DNA of 64,000 bases from Bradyrhizobium sp. 190 (lineage in GTDB: Bacteria > Pseudomonadota > Alphaproteobacteria > Rhizobiales > Xanthobacteraceae), in assembly GCF_023073415.1 (NCBI RefSeq), contig NZ_JADPJL010000062.1:248001-312000 (forward strand). Reading direction: 5' to 3'. A model generated the notes under the pieces. The model had not been told where the DNA came from. It saw only the letters and a list, made by a program, of their open reading frames with translations, and did not search any database. Within the stretch, counting starts at the first letter, position 1; each line of letters opens with the position of its first letter. This document shows positions 28,099-36,397 of this stretch, piece after piece. A program made the position numbers and the translations under genes.

Positions 28099-29082
28099 TT
28101 GCGAGGCCTCGTGGTTGCAAACATTCTGCGCTGGTCGGCCAACGGCTTGTTGGTCCTCCTCCTGGCCGTAGTCCTTCTGATCACCTCATTTCGCATGGCG
28201 GCGTCGATACGCGAGACCGGCGTGCGCGCTCAACTGGCGCCAAAGACCGGCCACCTGGTGCCGACGCGTTCAGGCCGCGTTTTCGTGCAGGAGAAGGGTC
28301 CGGAGGGCGGCGTTCCCGTGGTGCTGTTTCACGGCACGGCGGCTTGGAGCGAGCTGTGGCGACACACCAGCGACGCGCTGGCCGCGGCAGGCTTTCATGT
28401 GATCGCCCTCGATCTCCCGCCGTTTGGATTCTCGGACCGTCCCGGCAGTTATACGCGGCAGGACCAGGCCGCCAGGATCAACGATGTGCTTGATGCACTG
28501 AAAGCTGAGCCCGCCATCATAGTCGGTCACTCCTTCGGCGCTGGTGCGGCGACCGAACTCGCGATGCGATATCCGGAGCGGGCGCGCGCATTGGTGCTGG
28601 TCGATGCGGCGCTCGGATTGACGGCTGCGCCATCGGACGCGCCTTGGGTGGTTCGGCCGCAATGGATTCGCGAAATCCTGGTGTCGCTGACCATCACCAA
28701 TCCCGTGGCAACGCAAATGCTGCTGCAATCAATGATCGCGAAAAAAGAGCGCGCGTCGCCGGAATATGTCGCGATCCTGCAAAGGCCGCTGGCGCAGCGC
28801 GGCAGCACGAGCGATATCGCCGACTGGCTGTATTATTTCCTCGGCTCCGACACACACGCCGCGAGCGCGGACCGCAATGCCTATGCGAAGCTGGAAGTCC
28901 CCGTCGCGATCCTGTGGGGCGACAAGGATACGATCACCCCGGTTGAGCAAGCTCTCGATCTGCGAACGCTGCTGTCGCCCGATACGGGCCTGACATTGCT
29001 GCCCGGGCTCGGTCACATTCCGCAGATCGAGGACCCCGGCATGTTCAACGATGCGCTGCTCAAGACACTTGGAAAACTCTAG
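28099..29082 (+). CDS. Alpha/beta hydrolase
   Basis: A 327-residue alpha/beta-hydrolase with an N-terminal membrane anchor or signal segment (about 10-30, NGLLVLLLAVVLLITSFRMA). The catalytic triad is visible: nucleophile Ser in VGHSFGAGAA, Asp in ILWGDKDTITP and His in LPGLGHIPQIED. The oxyanion HG is in VLFHGTAAW. The start is a TTG at 28099 or, with a better-placed GAGG, the GTG at 28111. The substrate is unknown; the fold fits an esterase, epoxide hydrolase or haloalkane dehalogenase-like enzyme. Confidence 0.86.
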   Translation: MRGLVVANILRWSANGLLVLLLAVVLLITSFRMAASIRETGVRAQLAPKTGHLVPTRSGRVFVQEKGPEGGVPVVLFHGTAAWSELWRHTSDALAAAGFHVIALDLPPFGFSDRPGSYTRQDQAARINDVLDALKAEPAIIVGHSFGAGAATELAMRYPERARALVLVDAALGLTAAPSDAPWVVRPQWIREILVSLTITNPVATQMLLQSMIAKKERASPEYVAILQRPLAQRGSTSDIADWLYYFLGSDTHAASADRNAYAKLEVPVAILWGDKDTITPVEQALDLRTLLSPDTGLTLLPGLGHIPQIEDPGMFNDALLKTLGKL

Positions 29083-29129
29083 ACTGGGCAGAGATTCGAC
29101 AAGTCTTACAGACCGCGGCCGGAGACATC

Positions 29130-29552
29130 ATGGACATCATCAGATTGTGCGCCTGGGGCTATGCCGCCCTGCTCGGCTTCGTGATCCTCACCGGCTACAT
29201 CCCGGCCTTCATCGACGCCAATGACATGATCTTCGGCCTGTTTCGCCGCACCTGGTACGCCGACGGACTGCATCTCGTCTCGGCGCTGTGGGCGGCTGCG
29301 GCGGCGATGACCTCGCGCCGCGCCTCGGAATTGTTCTTTCAATTGTTCGGCGTGTTCTACTTTGCCGACGGCGTGCTCGGCCTGCTCACCGGCAGCGGCT
29401 ATCTCGACTTCGGGATCCTGATCAACGGCGTGCTCAACCTGCCGCTCTCGACGCGGTTTTTCGCCAATGCGCCGCATCTCGGCCTCGGCGGCGTGGCGAT
29501 CCTGATCGGCTATGGGCTCGCGCCGCGGACGCGGACCACCGTCCATGCTTAA
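29130..29552 (+). CDS. Small four-helix membrane protein, unknown function
   Basis: A 140-residue integral membrane protein with four hydrophobic segments (about 5-25, 44-62, 68-88, 93-132). It has no enzymatic motif. A GGAG precedes the ATG by seven bases. Its stop overlaps the start of the next gene by eight bases, and that gene overlaps a third, so the three orphans are a compact operon. It somewhat resembles DUF4383-like proteins, but I cannot assign it firmly. Confidence 0.72.
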   Translation: MDIIRLCAWGYAALLGFVILTGYIPAFIDANDMIFGLFRRTWYADGLHLVSALWAAAAAMTSRRASELFFQLFGVFYFADGVLGLLTGSGYLDFGILINGVLNLPLSTRFFANAPHLGLGGVAILIGYGLAPRTRTTVHA

Positions 29553-30645
29553 ATCGCTGCGGCGGATCCTGGCTGTCTTCGCGATCCTGATCACGCTGTC
29601 GGTGCTCATGCCGCTCGCCTATATCGAGGGGGCGTGCCGCCCCTCTTCCGGCGCCGCAGCGGCCAGTGCGCCGGCCGTCACCCTGCCCGCGATCGACGAG
29701 CCGGGCTATCGGCGCAAACTGAACAACACCTTCTTCACCTTTCCCGAATGGTACATCGTCTATTCCTTTGAAGATTTCGGCCGCTTCCTCGATCGCTCCA
29801 GCGAAAGCCACTTCAACTATCTCGGCCATATTTTCGGGTTCTGGCAGAGCTTCTGCACCATCAACCGCACCGTGCCCGCGACGGGAGAATCGCTGACCGA
29901 AGTAAAGACGATGATCTACATCATCGGCGTCAGCTATTCCGTCGAATACGCCGTCAAGGGATTCTATGAGAATACCATCGGCCGTGCGTTCGAATGGATC
30001 AGGGGCGAGGAGCGTACCCCGCACGACGAATTCGGCCGCGCCGTGCTGCAGGATTATGCCGCCTTCCTCTACACCATCCCCTGGTACAAATATCCGTTTC
30101 GCGAAAAGCTCGACGGCCTGATGGCGATCTCGGCGCCGACGCCGAGCAAGTTGCGCACCTGGGAACGCGACTTCGCGCTCGGCGCGGAATATTTCGTCAA
30201 GATCGGCTATGCCTCGCTGATCCAGAAGGCGCTCGACGCCGGTGGTGACAACGAGCCGCGCGACATCATGTTCGCGGTCGCGACACTGCCGCCTGACGTG
30301 TTGGCGAAAGAACAGCGCATCAAGCCGGTCCGCGCGTTGACGCCGCAATGGCAACTGGTGCAGACGCCGCGCTACAAGGCCTTCACCGAGATCCTGCAGA
30401 GCCTGCTGGACCAGGGATTTGGCCTTGCGGAAATCGCGGGCAATCACGACATCTTCATCACGGTGATTGCGCCCGATGCTGCAAAACTCGATATCAAGGG
30501 CACGACGGAGCTGTTTTCGCTGGAGTTGGATGCCCGGCCCGGGTTTCGCAGGGCTGGCCTGAAGGCCCGGATCGACCGCCTCGTGGATATCAACCGCGAG
30601 CTCAAGGCCAGGGGCTCGAGCATTGAGCACTTCTATGACTACTGA
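29545..30645 (+). CDS. Conserved hypothetical membrane-anchored protein
   Basis: A 366-residue protein I do not recognise. Residues 8-32 are a signal-anchor (RILAVFAILITLSVLMPLAYI), followed by a short Ala/Ser linker and a large soluble domain. That domain is rich in aromatics and has conserved-looking blocks (FFTFPEWYIVYSFEDFGRFL; SHFNYLGHIFGFWQSF; YSVEYAVKGFYENTIGR; FLYTIPWYKYPFREKL). No metal or nucleotide motif is obvious. The ATG at 29545 overlaps the previous gene. Codon use looks like that of its neighbours. Confidence 0.72.
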   Translation: MLKSLRRILAVFAILITLSVLMPLAYIEGACRPSSGAAAASAPAVTLPAIDEPGYRRKLNNTFFTFPEWYIVYSFEDFGRFLDRSSESHFNYLGHIFGFWQSFCTINRTVPATGESLTEVKTMIYIIGVSYSVEYAVKGFYENTIGRAFEWIRGEERTPHDEFGRAVLQDYAAFLYTIPWYKYPFREKLDGLMAISAPTPSKLRTWERDFALGAEYFVKIGYASLIQKALDAGGDNEPRDIMFAVATLPPDVLAKEQRIKPVRALTPQWQLVQTPRYKAFTEILQSLLDQGFGLAEIAGNHDIFITVIAPDAAKLDIKGTTELFSLELDARPGFRRAGLKARIDRLVDINRELKARGSSIEHFYDY

Positions 30646-31009
30646 CGGGCGTCAACGTAGAGCTTGGCGGTGGAGCCGGATCGCCGGTGCGGTTACCCTC
30701 GTCATCTGCGGCTGGCTCGCTGTGGTCGTTGCGCTGACCTTCGGCTCGGCCCCCGGCAAGTCGATGGCCGTCATCGGTCCGCCGTCACAGGTGCTGGCAG
30801 CCATCGCCAAGGCCAATGGGAGCATCCTCGCCTCGAACGACTACGTCACCATTGCCCGGTCCGACGACGCCGGCTTCGTCGCTCGCCTCTACGCGGCGGG
30901 CGCGCTACTGGTACTGGACGCGGAACAAGCCGGCGGCTGCAGCGGCCTACCGCCATCGCTCGCGGCGTCGTCATTGCGAGCGAAGCGAAGCAATCCGTCG
31001 TTGGGCTAG
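30635..31009 (+). CDS. Small membrane protein with repeat-derived C-terminus
   Basis: A 124-residue protein with one membrane segment (about 18-38, IAGAVTLVICGWLAVVVALTF) and a short soluble domain. Its ATG overlaps the preceding stop by 11 bases, so translation is coupled. From about codon 113 the frame enters the family D palindromic repeat at 30970, and the last residues (SLRAKRSNPSLG) are encoded by that repeat. The native C-terminus has therefore probably been replaced or truncated. Function unknown. Confidence 0.6.
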   Translation: MTTDGRQRRAWRWSRIAGAVTLVICGWLAVVVALTFGSAPGKSMAVIGPPSQVLAAIAKANGSILASNDYVTIARSDDAGFVARLYAAGALLVLDAEQAGGCSGLPPSLAASSLRAKRSNPSLG

Positions 31010-31078
31010 GCAAGATCTGGATTGCTTCGTCGCTTCGCTCCCTTGCGCAAACGCTTCGCGTTTGTCGCAGGCAATGAC
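30970..31078. repeat. Dispersed palindromic repeat, family D (copy 1)
   Basis: Begins GTCATTGCGAGCGAAGCGAA and ends in CAATGAC, with inner GCAATCC/GGATTGCTTCG complements. The second copy is at 57052. Its left part is read as the end of the orphan gene at 30635; its right end is 12 bases from the stop of the minus-strand oxidoreductase. Confidence 0.88.
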
Positions 31079-31089
31079 GGGAGCAGGCC

Positions 31090-32685
31090 CTATGACGCGT
31101 ACTTCTGATAGAACGTATTCGTGAACAATTCCGCCGGATCATACTTCCGCTTCGCCGCGAAGAAGTCGTTGATCTGCGGATATGACCGCTGCAACTGGTC
31201 GCGCGAATAATAGAGCTGGTAGGGCAGGAAAAACCGGCCCTTATGCGCGATGGTGAGGTCGATCAGTTCCTCCGTCGCTTTCTTCATTCGCCGATTGCCC
31301 TCATCATCGGTGGTCTGGTTGATGTAGAGCACCAGCGAGAACGCCGGTTCGGGCGAATAGGTCAGGAAATTGTTCTCCTGATGCACGACCCGCACCGACG
31401 CGTTCAACAGATTGGTCTTGTTGTCGGTCAGCACCTTGCGCATGCCGTCGACAAACGAGACGAACTGGCTGCGCGGGATGAAATATTCGTGCAGGATGTC
31501 GGTGTCGTCGGGCAGCGCGTTGCGCAGGTACGGCACGGAATCGTGCATCGGGTCGTTGCGGTTGACGAGACAGGCCTCCGCCGATCCGATCGCCTGCGCC
31601 CGCGTCACCGTACAGGTTTCCATCCGGTGCTCGATGTGCTTTTCCGACAACCATTTCATTTCCTGAAACAGCGGGCCCTGCTTGGACAGGTTGATGGTGA
31701 GCCGCCGCAGCTTGGTGCCTGAGACCTCGCCGAGCGGTTCGCGTTTGAAATCGGTGCCGTCCACCTTGGTGTAGGTGTAGAGCAGCAATTCCTTCAGGAA
31801 CGAGCTCGGCGCGGTCGAGAGGTGGCCATACATCAGGCCGATATTGCCGTCCTTCTCGATCTCGCCGGCGAACAGCGCGGGGAATTCCTTGTAGTCCATC
31901 ATGCGACGCCCGGTCTGGTAGACCAGGTTATCGGCAATATCGAGTTCGGCCTCGACGATGACGCCGAACAGGCCGTAGCCGCCGACCACGAGATTGAACA
32001 GATCCGGATTCTCTGTCGCCGACACCGTGCGCAGCGATCCATCAGCCAGCATCACCTTCATCGACTTGATCGACTTCGCGAGCGCGCCGGCCTGATGGTC
32101 CATGCCATGGGCATTGACCGAGATCGAGCCGCCGACGGTGAAAATGTCGGTCGACTGCATCGCGCGAACCGCAAAGCGCGGATGCAGCGCGTTCTGGATG
32201 TCATGCCAGGTCGCCCCCGGCTGCACCGTGACCGATCGCGAACTCTCGTTGAGCACGATCTTGTTGAAGCCACGCATGTCGAGCACGATGCCGCCCTTGC
32301 GGAAGGCGTGCCCGCCCATGCTGTGACGCACGCCGGCGGTCGTCACCGAGAGCTTGTTGTCGCGCGCAAAGGCCAGTGTCTTCGCGATATCTTCGACGCT
32401 GCGCACCTCGACCATGCCGTAGATTTCGGTCTTGTTGAGGCAGCTCGCATCATTGATGCTGCCGCCAAGCTGCGACCATTTCAGGTCCTTGAGCGGCGCA
32501 ATCGCCTTGATCCGCTCCAGATCGATTTTCGCCTGCTCGCCGCCGAAAGCCGGCCCGCAATCCTTTTCCCCGGAGGGATCGGCCGCCAGCGCCTGAAGCT
32601 TGCGATAGCTGTAGACGCCTAGCAACACGACGACCACGGCAGCGACTGACGCGCCGGTTTTGAACTTTTGTGAAAATTTTCGCAT
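31090..32685 (-). CDS. FAD-binding (PCMH-type) oxidoreductase
   Basis: A 531-residue FAD-linked oxidase. It has an N-terminal membrane anchor or signal (about 10-32), then a PCMH FAD domain: MVEVRSVEDIAKTLAFARDNKLSVTTAGVRHSMGGHAF, VTVQPGATWHDIQNALHP, the DIFTVGGSISVNAHGMDHQAGAL loop and NPDLFNLVVGGYGLFGVIVEAEL. The C-terminal substrate domain (about 260-531) resembles those of aldonolactone oxidase/DHCR24-type enzymes. The His in RHSMGG may carry covalent FAD. Substrate unknown. Confidence 0.84.
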   Translation of the reverse strand: MRKFSQKFKTGASVAAVVVVLLGVYSYRKLQALAADPSGEKDCGPAFGGEQAKIDLERIKAIAPLKDLKWSQLGGSINDASCLNKTEIYGMVEVRSVEDIAKTLAFARDNKLSVTTAGVRHSMGGHAFRKGGIVLDMRGFNKIVLNESSRSVTVQPGATWHDIQNALHPRFAVRAMQSTDIFTVGGSISVNAHGMDHQAGALAKSIKSMKVMLADGSLRTVSATENPDLFNLVVGGYGLFGVIVEAELDIADNLVYQTGRRMMDYKEFPALFAGEIEKDGNIGLMYGHLSTAPSSFLKELLLYTYTKVDGTDFKREPLGEVSGTKLRRLTINLSKQGPLFQEMKWLSEKHIEHRMETCTVTRAQAIGSAEACLVNRNDPMHDSVPYLRNALPDDTDILHEYFIPRSQFVSFVDGMRKVLTDNKTNLLNASVRVVHQENNFLTYSPEPAFSLVLYINQTTDDEGNRRMKKATEELIDLTIAHKGRFFLPYQLYYSRDQLQRSYPQINDFFAAKRKYDPAELFTNTFYQKYAS

Positions 32686-32959
32686 GAACTGATTCCAGGA
32701 GATGGGAGATATTCCGGGCGGGCGGATGATTAGTCAAATCGGAGCGCCTTCCGGTTCGATAGACCGGCTGCGTTACCGAACAGATAACTCAATGCAGCCA
32801 GACGGCGAGCGCCCTTCCCGCACCTCACTTCTACCGATAATCTGCTGATCGCACCGCAGGCGAAGCAACGCCCGGCGCCGAGGAGGAGCGCTGAAGTCGA
32901 TGGGCACGACGCCCTGTCCGCACACCAACAATCAACAACATTATCCGGGGAGAACACCA
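32686..32959. other. Divergent promoter region
   Basis: About 270 bases between the FAD oxidoreductase and the amidohydrolase, which are transcribed apart. No convincing promoter elements, operators or extra gene were recognised. Confidence 0.35.
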
Positions 32960-33925
32960 ATGCTGACGCGACGCAGTATGATGCTTGCCTCCATCGCCGC
33001 CGGAGTGCTCATGAACAACAGAACCGCCTCCGCCAAAGCGGCCCAGCCAGCGACGCCGGTGAATTTCGACGTGCCCGCAGGCGCCTGCGACTGCCACACC
33101 CATATCCATCCGGACCCCGAGAAATTCCCGTTCTTCTCGGGCCGCGTCTATACGCCCGAACTGGCCTCTCCGGAGGAGATGACCGCCCTGCACAAGGCGC
33201 TGCGCATGGAGCGCGTGGTGATCGTCACGCCCTCGATCTACGGCACCGACAACTCGGCCACGCTGTTCGGCATGGCGGCGCGGGGACCGACCGCGCGCGG
33301 GGTTGCCGTGATCGACGACAAGACCTCGGAGAGCGATCTCGACCTGATGGGCAAGGCCGGCATTCGCGGCGTCCGCCTCAATCTCGCAACCGGCGGCGTC
33401 AATGATCTGAGTGTCGCCAGGCCACGCTTCACGACCGCCGTCGAGCGCATGAAGGCGCGTGGCTGGCATGTGCAGCTCTATACCAATCTGGCGATGATCA
33501 CCGCGATCAAGGATCTGGTCATGACCTCGCCGGTGCCGGTCGTGTTCGATCATTTCGGCGGCGCACAGGCGGCCCTCGGCGTCGAGCAGCCCGGCTTTGC
33601 CGATCTCGTGGATCTCGTCAAATCGGGCAAGGCCCATGTGAAGATTTCCGGCGCCTACCGCGCCTCGAAGCTCGGGCCCGACTATGCCGATTGCATTCCG
33701 CTCGCGCAGTCGCTGATCGCGGCCAACCCCGACCGCATCGTCTGGGGCACAGACTGGCCGCACCCGAACTCGGTCACGCCTGCCGACAAGAAGATCACCG
33801 ACGTCACGCCGCTGTTCCAGATCGACGACGGACGGCTGTTGAACCAGCTTCCGGTGTGGGCGCCAGACGCGGCGATCCGCAAGAAGATCCTGGTCGACAA
33901 TCCGGCGCAGCTTTACGGGTTCTGA
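32960..33925 (+). CDS. Exported amidohydrolase (LigI-like TIM-barrel hydrolase)
   Basis: A 321-residue metal-dependent hydrolase of the amidohydrolase_2 type. An N-terminal signal with two arginines (TRRSMMLASIAAGVLM) suggests Tat export. The active-site features are ACDCHTHIHP (first metal-binding HxH), VVFDHFGG, and GTDWPHPN with the catalytic Asp. The order resembles 2-pyrone-4,6-dicarboxylate lactonase relatives, though the substrate cannot be inferred. ATG 32960 has GGGGAG upstream. Its stop overlaps the 3' end of the convergent MetF-like gene by 13 bases. Confidence 0.85.
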   Translation: MLTRRSMMLASIAAGVLMNNRTASAKAAQPATPVNFDVPAGACDCHTHIHPDPEKFPFFSGRVYTPELASPEEMTALHKALRMERVVIVTPSIYGTDNSATLFGMAARGPTARGVAVIDDKTSESDLDLMGKAGIRGVRLNLATGGVNDLSVARPRFTTAVERMKARGWHVQLYTNLAMITAIKDLVMTSPVPVVFDHFGGAQAALGVEQPGFADLVDLVKSGKAHVKISGAYRASKLGPDYADCIPLAQSLIAANPDRIVWGTDWPHPNSVTPADKKITDVTPLFQIDDGRLLNQLPVWAPDAAIRKKILVDNPAQLYGF

Positions 33926-34821
33926 AGCCCGGCGCTCGACATCGCGGCCCGCTCAAATGCGAGCGGGCCGCGGTCGTAGGTTCGCAACCAGCCGCCGGCC
34001 TTGCGCAGGCCGCCGAACGGGAACAGGTGAAATCCCACAATCGGCGCCGTCGCGGCCGGAGGCGCGCAGCGCAATCCCCTGACGACGTCGTCCGGCCCGG
34101 TATCCGTCAGCAGGCGGCCGAACCGACCGATCTGGGCCCGCAGCGCGCGCATGGAATTGCCGATGCCGCAGCGGAGCGCGAATTTTGTCAATGTCGCCGG
34201 CGTCGCAGGCCCGGCAAGGCCGACGATGACAGGCAGATCGATGCCGGCGCGATCCATTTCAGCAATCCATTGCAGGATCGGAGCGCTCTCGAAGCAGAAT
34301 TGCGTGACGACGTCCACGCGCGCGCCTGTCCGCCGTCCCCAATCGCGCCAAGCTTTAAGCCCGTTCAGCGCGTCCGGCAGTTCGAGGAACGGATGGCCTT
34401 CGGGATGCCCCGCCACGCTGACGGCCGTGATCCCGTGCGCCTCTATTGATCCGCTCGCACAGACATCGAGTGTCGACTTGAATGGCCCCCTTGCGGCGGC
34501 GACGTCGCCCGCGATCAGGACAATGCGCGTGACGTCAGCCTCGCCCCGCGCCCGCGCCAGGAAATCGTCGAGCGCATCGCGCGAGGCCATTTCGCGCGCC
34601 GCGATATGGAGCACCGGATTGTAGCCGGCGCGGCGCAGCGCCGTAGCTGTTTCGACATTGTGGCGATAATGGTCGCCGGGCAGGAACGTGATGGTGACGT
34701 CGATGCCTGCAGCGAAATGGTCACGCAGTTCCGCGATCTGATGCCCGCGCGAGGAGATTTCGACTGATGCCGACGACAGCAACGTGGCCAGCCTGGGAGA
34801 TGACTGATCGGAGACGGTCAC
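33913..34821 (-). CDS. Methylenetetrahydrofolate reductase family protein
   Basis: A 302-residue TIM-barrel flavoprotein of the MetF superfamily, which reduces 5,10-methylene-THF to 5-methyl-THF. Recognisable parts are VEISSRG at the first strand, DVTITFLPGDHYRHN, VLIAGD (the conserved Asp near the flavin), VAGHPEGHP and VTQFCFESAPILQWIAEMDRAGIDLPVIVGL. It diverges from canonical MetF, so it could be a catabolic or C1-branch paralogue. It lies 15 bases downstream of the methyltransferase-like gene, probably co-transcribed. Confidence 0.8.
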   Translation of the reverse strand: MTVSDQSSPRLATLLSSASVEISSRGHQIAELRDHFAAGIDVTITFLPGDHYRHNVETATALRRAGYNPVLHIAAREMASRDALDDFLARARGEADVTRIVLIAGDVAAARGPFKSTLDVCASGSIEAHGITAVSVAGHPEGHPFLELPDALNGLKAWRDWGRRTGARVDVVTQFCFESAPILQWIAEMDRAGIDLPVIVGLAGPATPATLTKFALRCGIGNSMRALRAQIGRFGRLLTDTGPDDVVRGLRCAPPAATAPIVGFHLFPFGGLRKAGGWLRTYDRGPLAFERAAMSSAGLQNP

Positions 34822-34836
34822 GGGCGCCTCCCAAGA

Positions 34837-36291
34837 TCATGCCGGCGCGCGGCGGCGCGAGATCACGTAGGTTTCATCGTTGAACCACAGGCCGCCATGC
34901 TTCTTCAGCACGCGGTCGGTGGCTTCGAGGTAGCGGCCGCCGCGGACCACCTCCGACAACCTGTTGTCCTCGATCTGCGCCACGTAGATCGCGGCGTTCC
35001 AGGCCGCGAACAGCGTCGACGTCCCGATCGGTCCGCTGACTTCGTCCGGGAGCGTGTGCATGCGATAGCGGAAGATCGAGCGCGCGTCGGAGGATGCGTT
35101 GAAATTGTAATGCCGCGCGGCCGCGCCAAGCTCGTGCTTGACCTGGCGCAGGATGGCGTAGCGGTCGGTCTTGAAGGGATCATCGCCCGGCCAGACCTGG
35201 TCGATGATCTCGATGCCGGGATCCCTGCCGTGCGAATGGATGCCGATCAGCCGCCCGCCCGGCCGCAGCGACTTGACCAGCGGCGTCACCACCTTCGACG
35301 CCTTGAACTCGACGCTCGCCCGCGCCCGGTAGGGTTGCGAGGCAATGACCAGATCGTAGTCCGCCATCACCCGCCCCGGCCGCGGCATGATCGGGTCGAG
35401 CAGGAACGAATGATCCTCGCGCCGCAGCGTCAGGATGACCGGGCGCTGGTACACCGGATTGCCGGTGGTCGGGCTGATCCCCGCCCGCCAGTTCTCGGCG
35501 AGGAAGCCTTCGAGTTCGCCGATCTGCTCGGCGAAGCCGTGCGCGGTGTTGCCGGTCAGCGTGACGTCCTTCCAGATCAGGCCTTGCGCAGATGTCACCG
35601 AGCGCGGCGTCAGCCATGGCGCCTCGGCGTAGTAGAGATTGGTCACGACCAGCACGGTCGCGGGATGCTCGAACAGGCGGTCCGCCATCTTCTCCAACAT
35701 CAGGCGGACGTCTTCGTAGCTGATCTCCTTCGCCACGACATAGAGCGGCATCGTGGGGAAGCGCGCATGCACCGCCCGCATCACCCGCGACAGCACGGTG
35801 CCGTCGCCGACGCCGGCATCGAAGATGCGAAGCGCCGGCGGCGCCGGCTGCAGGTTGCCGAGCTCGAGCGAGATACGATTCCCAACCTCGGTCTTCTCGC
35901 TGCAGGTCGAGACGAACAGCAGGTATTTTTGGCGATTGTCGAAGAACCGGAAGCCCGGCGGCGCGACGGCGTTGGCGGCGGCCGTGCCGTTCAGCGGTTT
36001 GGCTGAAGGCGACGGCTGGCCTTCCGCTGCGGTCGAAGCGGGCCGGTGTTCGGCGAGATACGCGCGGACCTTGTCGAGCGTGCCGGTCGTGATCCGGGCG
36101 CCGTCGCGCAGCCGCGACACCAGCTTGCCGTCGTTGACCACCAGCCGTCCGAAGGTGGACTCCGCCGTCTGCGTCTCGCGACAGAAGGCTCGGATTTCTC
36201 CGAGAATCTGCTCGGCCGTCGGCGCCGATTTCGCCGGCTGCGCGTGGCCGTTCTGCCCGCCGTTCGATCCCTGGCTTTCCTCGATCCGCAT
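34837..36291 (-). CDS. SAM-dependent methyltransferase-like protein with N-terminal helical domain
   Basis: A 484-residue protein. Residues about 25-85 form a small helical domain (TAEQILGEIRAFCRETQTAESTFGRLVVNDGKLVSRLRDGARITTGTLDKVRAYLAE) that looks like a compact helix-turn-helix. A Class I methyltransferase motif I (LRIFDAGVGDGTVLSRVM) follows at about 155, then a Rossmann-like stretch with LVIASQPYRARA in the motif IV position and ..LRPGGRLIGIHSHG as motif V. The ATG at 36291 is preferred. The acceptor is unknown; the next gene is MetF-like, which could hint at C1 metabolism. Confidence 0.68.
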   Translation of the reverse strand: MRIEESQGSNGGQNGHAQPAKSAPTAEQILGEIRAFCRETQTAESTFGRLVVNDGKLVSRLRDGARITTGTLDKVRAYLAEHRPASTAAEGQPSPSAKPLNGTAAANAVAPPGFRFFDNRQKYLLFVSTCSEKTEVGNRISLELGNLQPAPPALRIFDAGVGDGTVLSRVMRAVHARFPTMPLYVVAKEISYEDVRLMLEKMADRLFEHPATVLVVTNLYYAEAPWLTPRSVTSAQGLIWKDVTLTGNTAHGFAEQIGELEGFLAENWRAGISPTTGNPVYQRPVILTLRREDHSFLLDPIMPRPGRVMADYDLVIASQPYRARASVEFKASKVVTPLVKSLRPGGRLIGIHSHGRDPGIEIIDQVWPGDDPFKTDRYAILRQVKHELGAAARHYNFNASSDARSIFRYRMHTLPDEVSGPIGTSTLFAAWNAAIYVAQIEDNRLSEVVRGGRYLEATDRVLKKHGGLWFNDETYVISRRRAPA

Positions 36292-36397
36292 GGTGTTCTC
36301 CCGCGGTTGTCCCCTGCCGACATCTGGGGACGGCCACCGGATTGCGTCAACCACAAACCGAGTGGGCAGGAAACATGGGCATGTGCCCACAGCGCAT

